From CAVVVS01 sp963751355 (lineage in GTDB: Bacteria > Bacteroidota > Ignavibacteria > Ignavibacteriales > Ignavibacteriaceae): a DNA stretch of 64,000 nucleotides. Each line of letters starts with the position of its first letter. The stretch's first letter is position 1. The notes under the pieces are model-generated. The model made no database searches. It was not told the DNA's origin and worked only from the letters and a program-made list of their open reading frames with translations. Position numbers and translations under genes: made by a program. Positions 43,060 through 52,639 of this stretch are shown in pieces. The stretch lies in contig CAVVVS010000106.1 in the NCBI GenBank assembly GCA_963751355.1, positions 45,528 through 109,527 of the forward strand. Direction: 5' to 3'.

Positions 43060-45189
43060 ATGAAAACAAAAATTGGATATTTTCTTATGACAATTCTAAT
43101 GCTTTCAGTAATAGGCTGCAGTTCTAATAAGTCAAATCCGCCCAAATCAGTTAAAGATACCGTGACCACGGAATACTTCGGCACGAAAGTATCGGATCCT
43201 TACAGGTGGCTGGAAAATGGGAATTCACCAAAGGTGAAAGAATGGATAAAGGGACAAAACGAATACACTGATAAGGTCCTTTCAGGCTATCCGGAAGGAA
43301 AACCGCTTCAAGAGCGAATACAAAAATTATCAACTACTTCTGTAGAACAATTCTCTCCTAAATTGATCAACGGTAAATTATTTTTTATGCAATTTACCCC
43401 GCCTCAGGCACAGCCTGTTATAGCATACAAAACATGGCCGGACGGAAAAGTGCATGTGTTAATAGATCCAAACAAAATGGGAAAACATTTTGCCGTTACA
43501 GGATTCTGGCCTTCCCCTAAAGGAAATTATGTTGCATACGGAACTGCTGTCGGCGGCAATGAAGCAACTACCATCCATGTATTAGATGTTAAAAGTGAAA
43601 AAACTTTGAGCGACAGTTTACCTTATGCCGGCGGTGGTGCTACTCCGACCGGAATGGTGTGGGATGCAAATGAAAGAGGTTTGACTTATGTCCGGCTTCC
43701 TCTTCCGGGAACAGTACCGAGCTCAGAATCACAATTTTATGCTGCATTATATCATCATGAATTAGGACATCCTTATAAGGAAGATAGACTTGTTTTTGGC
43801 AAAGATCTTTCCAAAGTGGCTGAATATACTTTTATTGCCAGCGAGGACGCAAGGCATGCAGCAATGTTTGTCCATTTCGGAGATGGCAATCCTGATCTAG
43901 TTTATATTAGACATGGAAATGACGAATGGAAACAGGTTCTGGATACTACCGCAAATGTTCGTGTTGCCTCGGAAGTAAATGCAGGTGCAGCGTGGGATGG
44001 CAATAGACTTCTTGTTATTTCCTATGAAAATGCACCAAAAGGCAAATTACTTTACATTGAACCCAATGGAAGATCATCTGTCCTTGTAAAGCAGGGAGAC
44101 TGGGCAATGAATGCGGTTTCTCCCATCAAAAATGGTATTCTAATTACTAAAGTAAACGGGCCTGATTGGAGAGTAGACCAATATCTAACCTATGGAAAAT
44201 TTGAAAGGACAATTGGATTTCCTGAAACCGGAGTTAGTTTCGGAAATATTGCATCTTCAAGCAATTCAGACCAAGCACTCATTACATATTCAGGGTGGAC
44301 TTTTCCGGAAAGATGGGCTCAATATAACAGCACAACTGGTCAATATAAAATAGTATTTGAAGTAAAACCTGCGGCTGATTATTCTAAAGTTAGAGTTAAA
44401 ATAATTAACGCTATCTCAAAAGACGGGACAAAAATTCCTGTTAGTATAATTCACGATAAAGGTGTGACCCCAAACGGAAAAAGACCGACAATTGTCTATG
44501 GCTATGGAGGTTTCGGAATACCGACATCCCCGCACTTTATTGGGCCGTATTTAGCCTGGCTGGAAAACGGAGGAGTTATTGCTTATGCAAATATTCGCGG
44601 CGGCGGCGAATTCGGTGAAGGCTGGCATGAAGCAGGTATGCTCGGTAAAAAACAAAATGTATTCGACGACATGTATGCCGCATCCGAAGCAATGGTGAAA
44701 AATAATTGGACAGATCATGAACACCTTGGAATTCTCGGCGGTTCAAACGGCGGTTTATTGATGGGCGCAGAAATTACTCAGCATCCTTCTGCCTTTAAAG
44801 CGGTTGTAAGTTTTGTTGGAATTTATGATATGCTTCGTGCCGAATTATTTCCCAACGGACAATATAACATCAGTGAATACGGCACTTCGACTAAAGAGAA
44901 AGATTTCAAATGGCTGTATGCTTATTCACCAAACTATAATGTTAAACCAAATACACGATATCCGGCGACATTATTAGAAACAGGAGTAAATGATCCGCGT
45001 GTTGCGCCCTGGCAGTCAAGGAAGTTCGCTGCTGCACTGCAGGCTGCAAATAATTCCGATAATCCTATTCTTTTATTAACAAGAATGAATGAAGGACATG
45101 GTGTTACGGCATCGTTCAGTCAGCGTGTAGGTAATACCGCGGCAGCATTAACATTTTTTGCTCATGAATTAGGATTGAGTGTAAAATAA
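43060..45189 (+). CDS. Prolyl oligopeptidase family serine peptidase, lipoprotein
   Basis: Start placed at ATG 43060 (GGAGG upstream), giving 709 residues with a lipoprotein signal (MLSVIGC, Cys about 20), so the enzyme should be periplasmic or outer-membrane anchored. The N-terminal region (VSDPYRWLEN) and a seven-bladed propeller precede the C-terminal alpha/beta domain. Catalytic Ser is in GGSNGGLLMG, Asp in TGVNDPRV and His in NEGHGV. GGGEFGEGWHEAG is typical of S9A enzymes. It cleaves short proline-containing peptides. A strong terminator follows. Confidence 0.94.
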   Translation: MKTKIGYFLMTILMLSVIGCSSNKSNPPKSVKDTVTTEYFGTKVSDPYRWLENGNSPKVKEWIKGQNEYTDKVLSGYPEGKPLQERIQKLSTTSVEQFSPKLINGKLFFMQFTPPQAQPVIAYKTWPDGKVHVLIDPNKMGKHFAVTGFWPSPKGNYVAYGTAVGGNEATTIHVLDVKSEKTLSDSLPYAGGGATPTGMVWDANERGLTYVRLPLPGTVPSSESQFYAALYHHELGHPYKEDRLVFGKDLSKVAEYTFIASEDARHAAMFVHFGDGNPDLVYIRHGNDEWKQVLDTTANVRVASEVNAGAAWDGNRLLVISYENAPKGKLLYIEPNGRSSVLVKQGDWAMNAVSPIKNGILITKVNGPDWRVDQYLTYGKFERTIGFPETGVSFGNIASSSNSDQALITYSGWTFPERWAQYNSTTGQYKIVFEVKPAADYSKVRVKIINAISKDGTKIPVSIIHDKGVTPNGKRPTIVYGYGGFGIPTSPHFIGPYLAWLENGGVIAYANIRGGGEFGEGWHEAGMLGKKQNVFDDMYAASEAMVKNNWTDHEHLGILGGSNGGLLMGAEITQHPSAFKAVVSFVGIYDMLRAELFPNGQYNISEYGTSTKEKDFKWLYAYSPNYNVKPNTRYPATLLETGVNDPRVAPWQSRKFAAALQAANNSDNPILLLTRMNEGHGVTASFSQRVGNTAAALTFFAHELGLSVK

Positions 45190-45225
45190 GATTTGTTGAC
45201 ATTTTAGATATAACATTAAACAATC

Positions 45226-45270
45226 TCCGGCATTTTCAATCAATTAGTTTGAAGATGCCGGAATCTTTTT
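45226..45270 (+). terminator. Rho-independent terminator of the prolyl oligopeptidase gene
   Basis: TCCGGCAT (with extended A/T pairs) at 45226 pairs with ATGCCGGA ending at 45262, and TTTTT lies at 45266-45270, 37 bases after the stop codon. Confidence 0.8.
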
Positions 45271-45639
45271 ACATTTTAGTTATTTATTAGCTAATCGTAT
45301 TTCCTATTCCCGGATTTCATTGAAATTGTTGCCCCCATATGGATGAAGAAAGTACAATCCGGAAAATAATTATCTCCATTCCTTCAGCATAAAATAAATC
45401 ATTCGACAACTACTTTGTTCCATGTTTATTTAATTACTCGTTAAATCAGGGTGGGATCTTAGATTTATAACATTCTGCCTGAGTTAATTATTTTATGTAC
45501 AAGCCTCCTCCCACGGGACACCGGCAATCCCCTATTTTAAAATATTTTCATTTTATTTTTACCTTTACTCATTTTTATACTGACAAAACATTCTGACGGA
45601 CAGAACTGCTTTGTCTGTCCAAACATAGTTGTGCTATAA
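45271..45639. other. Intergenic region between convergent genes
   Basis: About 370 bases without a supportable gene or RNA. Confidence 0.5.
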
Positions 45640-46098
45640 TTATTCAGGCTTCCTATCAGATACATACTCCCCGGCTTCGGCTCTAAATCCTACAGACAAT
45701 CTGTTCCAGCTATTTATTGTTATGATCGCCGTAGTCAACTCGGCAATCTCTTCCGATGTAAACAGATTTTCAACTTCTTTGTATATATCATCCGGAGCAC
45801 CAGATTCGGGAAGCAGAGTTAAAGTTTCACACCATGCAAGTGCCGCCCGTTCTTTCGGTGTATATAATGATGTTTCCCGCCAGGCTGCAAGCAGATAAAT
45901 ACGCTGCTCATTCTCACCTATGGCACGTGCATCTTTGGTATGCATATCCACACAATAAGCACATCCGTTTATCTGTGATGCTCTTATTTTTACAAGTTCC
46001 AAAAGTTTATGATCAAGTACGCTTTTATCAACAACATTTTGAAGATTAAGCATAGCTTTATAACCATCATTATTAATTTTACTCCAATCTAATCTCAT
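45640..46098 (-). CDS. Carboxymuconolactone decarboxylase / AhpD-like family protein
   Basis: Start placed at ATG 46098 because AAGGAG lies 7 bases upstream, giving 152 residues. The CMD fold carries the redox motif CAYCVDMHTKDA (CxxC plus His) near residue 54, as in AhpD-type alkylhydroperoxidases, and TLLPESGAPDD and RLSVGFRAEAGE further on. It likely reduces peroxides or acts as a stress protein; the electron donor is unknown. Confidence 0.88.
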   Translation of the reverse strand: MRLDWSKINNDGYKAMLNLQNVVDKSVLDHKLLELVKIRASQINGCAYCVDMHTKDARAIGENEQRIYLLAAWRETSLYTPKERAALAWCETLTLLPESGAPDDIYKEVENLFTSEEIAELTTAIITINSWNRLSVGFRAEAGEYVSDRKPE

Positions 46099-46376
46099 TT
46101 TTAACTCCTTATGAATTTGTGTTGAGTGAATTGAATTATACTTACCTAAAATTTCACATGAACATCTTGATCTCAAAAAATTTTATTTATTAAATTATAG
46201 CTTCTACAAAATATTTTGTTTGTCATTCTGACATCTGTATTGAGGTCGTGTAATAGAACAGATTCAAATTGTAATAGAAACATTTATGTTGTTAAAATAT
46301 TATTTAGCAAAAATTCTATTTAAGAAAACCCAATCAATAATATCAGCATTCGAATATATTTGGTTAATTAAAACAA

Positions 46377-47060
46377 TTAATCATCTGCCAAAAAATCTCT
46401 GTTCTTTAAATAATTAATTATATATTCAGGAACAGGCATATTATTATTTTGTTGATTTTCCGGCAGCGGAGTTGAAGGCAATAAACTTAAAGGTATTGTA
46501 CCAGCCCACACCGGAAGATTGAGATCTCTTTCATCATCAACCGGAGGACCAGACCTTACCTTTGAAGAAGCCTCACTTAAACTAAAAGAAAGAACCGTCG
46601 CTGCATTCAATTCCTTTTCGTCCGGAATCCTGACATCATCCCACCTCCCGAGAAGCATATGGTTTGAAATTATCTTTAGCGCTTTGAGTTTATTTTCGTT
46701 CAACTCTACTTCTTCAGCCCTTCCGAATGCAACGACCGAACGGTAATTAATTGAATGATGAAAAGCCGACCTTGCTAATACTAATCCATCTATTTGAGTT
46801 ACGGTGATGCATATATCGATACCTTGTTTAAGGGTTTTTTGCAGCCTGCTTCCTTTTCCGCCGTGAAAATAGATTTTATCATCCTTTCTTCCGTAAACCA
46901 TAGGGATTACAAAAGTACTTCCTTCAACATGAAATCCTATGTGACAAACAAAAAAAGAATCGAGTATACTGTAAATAGTTTTTTTATCGTAATTGCCTCG
47001 CTTCGCCATCGTCTTCACTTTGGATCTTGCCGAAGGCGCCGATCCTTCATTATTTTCCAT
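46377..47060 (-). CDS. Pyridoxamine 5'-phosphate oxidase-related flavoprotein (Nim-like)
   Basis: A 227-residue split-barrel flavoprotein. The family pattern is seen in RGNYDKKTIYSILDSFFVCH, FVIPMVYGRKDDKIYFHGGK, and INYRSVVAFGRAEEVEL. Members include NimA-type nitroimidazole reductases and other FMN- or haem-binding enzymes; the sequence alone does not prove drug reduction. The gene has AAAGGA before its ATG. A short ORF (47050-47292) overlaps its start but is not convincing. Confidence 0.85.
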   Translation of the reverse strand: MENNEGSAPSARSKVKTMAKRGNYDKKTIYSILDSFFVCHIGFHVEGSTFVIPMVYGRKDDKIYFHGGKGSRLQKTLKQGIDICITVTQIDGLVLARSAFHHSINYRSVVAFGRAEEVELNENKLKALKIISNHMLLGRWDDVRIPDEKELNAATVLSFSLSEASSKVRSGPPVDDERDLNLPVWAGTIPLSLLPSTPLPENQQNNNMPVPEYIINYLKNRDFLADD

Positions 47061-47390
47061 TACGCATCCTTTCTTTTTTGTACAATCTATGAGTCATTAA
47101 ACTATTTTCAAGAACGCCCAAAATATACCGTTCTATCGGTCTATGTAAAAGAACCGATATTACTTTAATTAATGGTACCACTTTCTTATTGTGATGGAGC
47201 ACAAAAACTAGTTGAATCATTCGCGGAAGAAAGGAAATTGCATGTGAGTTCATCTTAGGGAAACAGGTCTTTGATAAATAAGCCCACTCCACAACAAAAA
47301 TAAATCTCTGTTTTTTAAATGATTTTTTACTTTAAAATAGACAGTATCACCAAAAGGAGTACCAGTGAGAGAACCGATCGAGATGATTAT
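47061..47390. other. Intergenic region upstream of the Nim-like gene
   Basis: About 330 bases. An 80-codon reverse ORF starts at GTG 47292, lacks a ribosome site and matches no family. Otherwise nothing seen. Confidence 0.45.
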
Positions 47391-47424
47391 TTTAAAATAA
47401 AAAAGGGATGCTCGGTAACATCCC
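47391..47424 (-). terminator. Rho-independent terminator of tRNA-Phe
   Basis: On the minus strand GGGATG and CATCCC form a 6-bp stem (47405-47424) followed directly by TTTTTTATTTT, 10 bases after the tRNA end. Confidence 0.85.
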
Positions 47425-47434
47425 TATTTAACGT

Positions 47435-47506
47435 GGGCAGAGACGGAATTGAACCGCCGACACAAGGATTTTCAGTCCTTTGCTCTACCGACTGAGCTAT
47501 CTGCCC
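47435..47506 (-). tRNA. tRNA-Phe (anticodon GAA)
   Basis: A 72-nt cloverleaf: acceptor stem GGGCAGA/TCTGCCC, D arm GCTC...GAGC, anticodon stem AAGGA/TCCTT around loop CTGAAAA (anticodon GAA), variable GTGTC, T arm GGCGG TTCAATT CCGTC. No CCA is encoded. It has its own promoter and terminator. Confidence 0.97.
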
Positions 47507-47519
47507 TCAAAAACGAATT

Positions 47520-47550
47520 CAAAAATAATTATTTTTCTCGTAATCTCAAA
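47520..47550 (-). promoter_or_regulatory. Bacteroidota-type promoter of tRNA-Phe
   Basis: On the minus strand TTTG (47550-47547), 19 bases, then TATTTTTG (47527-47520), an exact fit to the -33/-7 consensus TTTG-N19-TAnnTTTG, ending 13 bases before the tRNA. Confidence 0.75.
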
Positions 47551-47836
47551 AGGTTTTAAGATTAAATTCAATAATAATTTCAGATATTTGGGGTGTTTTT
47601 GAAAGTTATATACGAATACGGGAAGTAATTAAGTTTTATAAAATAAATCTGTTTTATTTAATTTCTTAAAACAACTTCCAATAGATAAAACTCAAGAAGA
47701 AATTTCAAGTTTAAGTTCTTGTAAAACCAGCAAAACGGAATCTCCCTCAAATCATCAAATATTCAATCCTACTGTCAAAGTTTTCTTCTTTTTGATATTT
47801 CCTTTATACCCATAATTATAATATACCCCTATTTCC
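47551..47836. other. Intergenic region between tRNA-Phe and argF
   Basis: About 290 bases of AT-rich DNA with no further feature I can support. Confidence 0.5.
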
Positions 47837-48769
47837 TCACATCAACAACGCCATAATTGCTTTCTGTACATGCAGTCTATTCTCCGCTTCATCGAATATT
47901 ACGGAGTTGGGAGAGTCGGCTACTTCGTTTACAACTTCATCACCCCGGTGGGCAGGAAGACAGTGCATGAAAATGTAGTCGTCTTTAGCATGTTTTACAA
48001 GTTCCGAATTTACCCGGTATTTTTGGAATATCTTTTTCCTTTGCTCCGCCTCGGATTCCTGTCCCATACTTGCCCAAACGTCGGTATATACCACGTCCGC
48101 ATTTTTTACTGCCTCAGCAGGATTTTCTAATATCTCTATCTTGCTCCCGAAATTTTTTGCGCTTTGAACTGCATTATCCACGTATCGTTTCTGCGGCTTA
48201 AAATTATTCGGGGTGGCAATTGCTATATTCATTCCGACTTTAGAACATCCGTGTAAGAGGCTGTGCACCATGTTGTTACCATCTCCCACATAAGCTAGTT
48301 TCAAACCTTTAAGTTTTTCTTTTTTCTCGAGAATTGTGAATAAATCCGCTAAAACCTGGCATGGATGCAGCAGATCTGTCAATCCGTTAATAACTGGAAT
48401 GGAAGCATTATCAGCAAGATCTATTACATCCTGATGTGCGAAAGTACGAATCATGATCCCGTTCAGGTAACGTGATAAAACTTTAGCCGTGTCGGATATA
48501 TTTTCACTTTTACCAAGTTGCAGATCATTCGGCCCGAAATACATACCTGTCCCGCCAAGTTGATAAATTCCTGTCTGAAATGAAATTCTTGTTCGTGTAG
48601 AAGGTTTAGAGAAAATCATCCCCAGTGTTTTTCCTTCAAGAAGCTTATGCGGTTCGCCGGTCATTTGTTTTAATTTTAATGTACGGCTCAATTCAAAGAT
48701 TTGATTTATTTCTTCCAATGAAAGATCGTTAATGGAAATAAGGCTTTTGCCTTTCATATTTACCGACAT
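47837..48769 (-). CDS. argF: Ornithine carbamoyltransferase
   Basis: A 310-residue arginine-biosynthesis enzyme making citrulline from ornithine and carbamoyl phosphate. The carbamoyl-phosphate site SKPSTRTRISFQTG lies near residue 56, HPCQVLADL near 135, and the ornithine-loop HCLPAHRGDEV near 272. The HCLP motif favours ornithine over N-acetylornithine or aspartate as the acceptor. The gene starts at ATG 48769 after GGGG. It follows a COG2403 gene on the same strand across 180 bases with a terminator between them, so it has its own promoter. Confidence 0.95.
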   Translation of the reverse strand: MSVNMKGKSLISINDLSLEEINQIFELSRTLKLKQMTGEPHKLLEGKTLGMIFSKPSTRTRISFQTGIYQLGGTGMYFGPNDLQLGKSENISDTAKVLSRYLNGIMIRTFAHQDVIDLADNASIPVINGLTDLLHPCQVLADLFTILEKKEKLKGLKLAYVGDGNNMVHSLLHGCSKVGMNIAIATPNNFKPQKRYVDNAVQSAKNFGSKIEILENPAEAVKNADVVYTDVWASMGQESEAEQRKKIFQKYRVNSELVKHAKDDYIFMHCLPAHRGDEVVNEVADSPNSVIFDEAENRLHVQKAIMALLM

Positions 48770-48863
48770 ATTTACCCCTGGTTTAAATTTGATTAATTAC
48801 TCAAGTTAAATTCAGAAAAGATTATGACAAAGAATTAAAGATTATAATTTTCACAGCACAATT

Positions 48864-48899
48864 TAAAAAATTACAGCACGGAATTAAGAACCGCGCTGT
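48864..48899 (-). terminator. Rho-independent terminator of the COG2403 gene
   Basis: On the minus strand ACAGCGCGG and CCGTGCTGT form a 9-bp stem (one G-T pair) followed by AATTTTTTAAATT, 51 bases after the stop. Confidence 0.75.
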
Positions 48900-48949
48900 A
48901 TATGAAAATTTTTCTGATATAATTATCTGACTGAGTATACTACCCGGTT

Positions 48950-50269
48950 TCAGATAAATTTTTTCTCTTTAAGTATACTTTCAACCGTCACACCGCCAAG
49001 TTCTTGAAGCTCATATTTAACACGAGTGCTCGGTTTATTTATTTTCAAAATTCTTCCGAGATCAATAGGAGTGCCGATTACTACAGAATCACAATCCGTT
49101 TTGTTGATAGTCATTTCTAGATCTTTTATCTGCTCATCTCCGTATCCCATCGCAGGCAGGAGAGTGCCGATTCGCGGGTATTTCTTATAAGTATCCGAAA
49201 TTGAATTAACAGTGTAAGGACGCGGATCGATAATTTCGGATGCGCCGTAATTCCAGGCAGCAACCATTCCGGCACCGTATTCCATTTCACCGTGGGTTAA
49301 AGTTGGTCCATCTTCAACAACCAAAACTCTTTTACCTTTTATTAATTCCGGTTTTTCCACAAATAATGGAGATGCCGCATCTATTATGATTGCGTTCGGA
49401 TTTACGGAACGAATACTGTTCCGCACAAAAGTTATATTTTCCGGTTTTGCCGATTCTACTTTATTTATTATTGCTACGTCTGCTAATCTAAGTGATGTAT
49501 TGCCAGGATAATATGTTAGTTCATGCCCGGGTCTATGCGGATCTACCACGGTAAATGTTAGATCGGATTTGTAAAACGAAATATCGTTGTTGCCGCCGTC
49601 CCAAATAATTATATCAGCTTCTTTTTCTGCTTCATCCAGAATAGCTTTGTAATCGACACCGGAGTAAATAACACTGCCCATTGCTATATGAGGTTCATAT
49701 TCCTCCATCTCTTCAATAGTACAATTGTGTTTTTTTAAATCTTCCAGTGTGGCGAAACGCTGGACTTTCTGTTTTACCAGGTCACCGTACGGCATCGGGT
49801 GCCTGATCGAAACTACTTTTTTCCCGGCGTCCCTTAAAACCTTCACGACTTTCCTGGACGTCTGTGATTTACCCGAGCCTGTCCTTACAGCGATGATGGA
49901 GATTACAGGTTTGCTGCTTTTCAACATTGTTTCATCAGCACCAAGAAGTCTGAAAGACACACCGGCAGCATTCACCTGGGATGCTTTTGTCATCACATAA
50001 TTAAAAGGTAAATCAGAGTAAGAGAAAACCACTTCATCAACTTTTAATTTTTTAATCAGATCATTTAACTCTGCCTCATCATAAATTTTAATTCCTTTAG
50101 GATATAATTTGCCTGCAAGTTCGGGCGGATAAATTCTTCCGTCTATATTGGGAATTTGTGTGGCTGTAAAAGCGGTAACGTTATAGTCTTCATTATCTCT
50201 GAAGTAAACATTAAAATTATGGAAATCACGTCCGGCAGCGCCCATAATTAAGACATTTTTTTTTGACAT
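48950..50269 (-). CDS. COG2403 P-loop protein (cyclic 2,3-diphosphoglycerate synthetase-like)
   Basis: A 439-residue protein. The N-terminal Rossmann-like region (VLIMGAAGRDFHNFNVYFRD) precedes a P-loop AVRTGSGKSQTSRKV near 147, then IIWDGGNNDISFYK, VVDPHRPGHELTYYPG and EDGPTLTHGEMEYGAG. Homologues are often annotated as cyclic 2,3-diphosphoglycerate synthase after the Methanothermus enzyme, but most bacterial members are uncharacterised, so only ATP/GTP-dependent chemistry is safe. It stands alone with its own terminator. Confidence 0.8.
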   Translation of the reverse strand: MSKKNVLIMGAAGRDFHNFNVYFRDNEDYNVTAFTATQIPNIDGRIYPPELAGKLYPKGIKIYDEAELNDLIKKLKVDEVVFSYSDLPFNYVMTKASQVNAAGVSFRLLGADETMLKSSKPVISIIAVRTGSGKSQTSRKVVKVLRDAGKKVVSIRHPMPYGDLVKQKVQRFATLEDLKKHNCTIEEMEEYEPHIAMGSVIYSGVDYKAILDEAEKEADIIIWDGGNNDISFYKSDLTFTVVDPHRPGHELTYYPGNTSLRLADVAIINKVESAKPENITFVRNSIRSVNPNAIIIDAASPLFVEKPELIKGKRVLVVEDGPTLTHGEMEYGAGMVAAWNYGASEIIDPRPYTVNSISDTYKKYPRIGTLLPAMGYGDEQIKDLEMTINKTDCDSVVIGTPIDLGRILKINKPSTRVKYELQELGGVTVESILKEKKFI

Positions 50270-50485
50270 TTCTGTCCCCTTTCTATATAAATTTTTATGG
50301 GAATTTGTATTGAATAGTACTTTGGAGTTTACACTTTATCCTTTTCATTAATAAACATTGTACAAAAATAAGCAATATTAGGATAAAATGCTTAATATAC
50401 TAAATCGTTGCGTATAAACAATATTATCGTATAAATATGCAAGAAAGGGGCTGATTTTACACTTTTTGGGTTTCAATATGTTAGT

Positions 50486-52318
50486 TTATTCAACGGTAAC
50501 ACTCTTAGCCAAATTTCTCGGCTGATCGACATTCAAACCTTTTTTAACAGCAATGTGATAAGCCAATAACTGCAGAGGAACCACCGTGAGAAGCGGCATG
50601 AGCATTCTAATTGTATCCGGTATCTTAATGGTAAAATCGACCATACTATCGATGTTATCATCGTTTTCACTTGCTATGGCGATAATCCTTCCCTTACGTG
50701 CTTTAACTTCCTGGATATTGCTGATAATTTTTTCGTAGGTAGAATCTTTAGGAGCAATAAAAACCGCCGGCATGTTTTCATCAATAAGCGCAATTGGACC
50801 GTGTTTCATTTCAGCAGCAGGATATCCTTCGGCATGTATGTATGAAATTTCTTTTAATTTTAATGCCCCTTCCAAAGCAACCGGGAAATTATATCCCCGT
50901 CCAAGGTAAAGGAAATTCTTGGCATCTTTAAATTCGTCGGCAATTTTTTCAATTTGATCGTTTAGTTCGAGTATTTTTTTGATTTTTTCAGGAATAGATT
51001 CCAGTTCTAGCGCAATGGTTTTTCCGTCAATCTGACTCATATTTTTCCTGCGCGCAATTAACAAAGTTATTAGTGATAAAACAACAAGCTGGGATGTAAA
51101 TGCTTTTGTAGAAGCAACACCAATCTCCGGGCCTGCGTGTGTATAAACACCGGAATTACTTTCACGCGCAATCGAACTTCCAACGGCATTGCAGATACCG
51201 AGTACCAACGCACCTCTGATTTTTGCTTCTCTCAAGGCAGCCAGTGTATCGGCGGTTTCACCGCTTTGCGATATGAAGAAAATAGTATCATCTTTGCTGA
51301 CAATCGGGTTCCTGTACCTAAACTCGGATGCATATTCAACTTCGGTCGGTATTCGGGTAAATTGCTCGAACATATATTCACCTACTAAACCGGCATGCCA
51401 TGAAGTACCGCATGCAGAAATTATAATTCTTTTGGAATCTATCAACCTATCCACCACATTTTCCAAACCGCCTAATTTTGAAGTTCCCTCGTCTAATAAA
51501 ATCCTCCCGCGCATTGAATTACAAATTGATTCGGACTGCTCCATTATTTCTTTTAACATGAAATGAGAGTAACCGCCCTTATCTATTTCATCAAGGGACA
51601 TATTTATTTCATGGATCTCCTTTTCAACATCTTCATCTTCGATTGTCTTCGTTGTAAAACTATCTTTGTAAAGTTCTATCAACTCACCGTCTTCAAGGTA
51701 AATTACCTGCTTGGTATGAGCAAGGATTGCGGAAACATCCGAAGCTATAAAATTTTCATTGTCGCCCAGCCCAACCACTAAAGGTGATCCCTTCCTGGCT
51801 GCAACAATTTTATCGGGTTCATTCTCATAAACTACGGCTATTCCATAAGTGCCGTCAACTTCATTTAATGCCAATCTAACAGATTTAAAAAGATTGTAAC
51901 CTCTTTTTAAGAAGCTGTCGATCAAATGCGGCAATACTTCGGAATCGGTCTCGGTAGTAAATTCATAACCTAATTTCTTCAATCCTATTCTCAATGGCTG
52001 ATAATTTTCGATAATTCCGTTGTGGATAACAAATAGGTTTTTTTCTTTATTAAAATGCGGATGTGCGTTAATTTCGTTAGGAATTCCGTGAGTCGCCCAC
52101 CTAGTATGCCCAATACCTAAATTTGCAGATAGGTTCAACTCTTCAATCCTATCCTCAAGTAAAGATACCTTCCCTTTGTTTTTTACAACCTGGGAAAGTT
52201 TATTTGATATAATGCCTATACCGGCAGAATCATAACCGCGGTACTCTAATCTTTTTAATCCATTAATTAAAATCGGGACACAATTTTTTTCACCGATATA
52301 ACCAACAATTCCGCACAT
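50486..52318 (-). CDS. glmS: Glutamine--fructose-6-phosphate aminotransferase (isomerizing)
   Basis: A 610-residue enzyme making glucosamine 6-phosphate for peptidoglycan and surface glycans. The nucleophile Cys2 starts MCGIVGYIG, with GHTRWATHG and HNGIIENY in the glutaminase domain (to about 230). Two SIS domains carry SACGTSWHAG, SQSGETADTLAALR and GVASTKAFTSQ. The C-terminal DQPRNLAKSVTVE is invariant. No glmS ribozyme is evident in the 320-base upstream gap. It feeds UDP-GlcNAc needed by the glycan genes downstream at 60-64 kb. Confidence 0.97.
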   Translation of the reverse strand: MCGIVGYIGEKNCVPILINGLKRLEYRGYDSAGIGIISNKLSQVVKNKGKVSLLEDRIEELNLSANLGIGHTRWATHGIPNEINAHPHFNKEKNLFVIHNGIIENYQPLRIGLKKLGYEFTTETDSEVLPHLIDSFLKRGYNLFKSVRLALNEVDGTYGIAVVYENEPDKIVAARKGSPLVVGLGDNENFIASDVSAILAHTKQVIYLEDGELIELYKDSFTTKTIEDEDVEKEIHEINMSLDEIDKGGYSHFMLKEIMEQSESICNSMRGRILLDEGTSKLGGLENVVDRLIDSKRIIISACGTSWHAGLVGEYMFEQFTRIPTEVEYASEFRYRNPIVSKDDTIFFISQSGETADTLAALREAKIRGALVLGICNAVGSSIARESNSGVYTHAGPEIGVASTKAFTSQLVVLSLITLLIARRKNMSQIDGKTIALELESIPEKIKKILELNDQIEKIADEFKDAKNFLYLGRGYNFPVALEGALKLKEISYIHAEGYPAAEMKHGPIALIDENMPAVFIAPKDSTYEKIISNIQEVKARKGRIIAIASENDDNIDSMVDFTIKIPDTIRMLMPLLTVVPLQLLAYHIAVKKGLNVDQPRNLAKSVTVE

Positions 52319-52639
52319 TTGAACTCCAGTTTTTTATAAATTTTTTAATCTATAACAACACTAAGGTCTCTACTATTCCCATGCTGACCATAAAAGCATT
52401 TCTAGTTTAAATAACAATTTTGAAACTGTCGTAAATCTAAGCCAAGATAGTTTAAAGGGATATATTAAAGGCTATACAAATTTATTTGATTCGTGAGATT
52501 TCTGAAACATGATAATTGAGACGCTGCTAATGTTTGTTCTTTATAAGTATCAAAATGATTGATTTTAAAATAAACTATTTTAAAAGAGTCTCAATGAAAA
52601 AACATTACACAAATTTATAAAAAAGTGAATAAAGATACA
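52319..52639. other. Intergenic region upstream of glmS
   Basis: About 320 bases. TTTTAAAATA and TATTTTAAAA (52563-52585) form a perfect AT-only 10-bp hairpin that may terminate transcripts from the right. Nothing else is recognised. Confidence 0.5.

Noticed and set aside
47050..47292. 80-codon reverse ORF overlapping the Nim-like gene start
   Set aside because: GTG start, no ribosome site, no family; retained only as a note in case homologues exist.
52319..52485. glmS ribozyme
   Set aside because: No conserved core or pseudoknot elements could be recognised upstream of glmS, and such ribozymes are mostly in Gram-positive bacteria.
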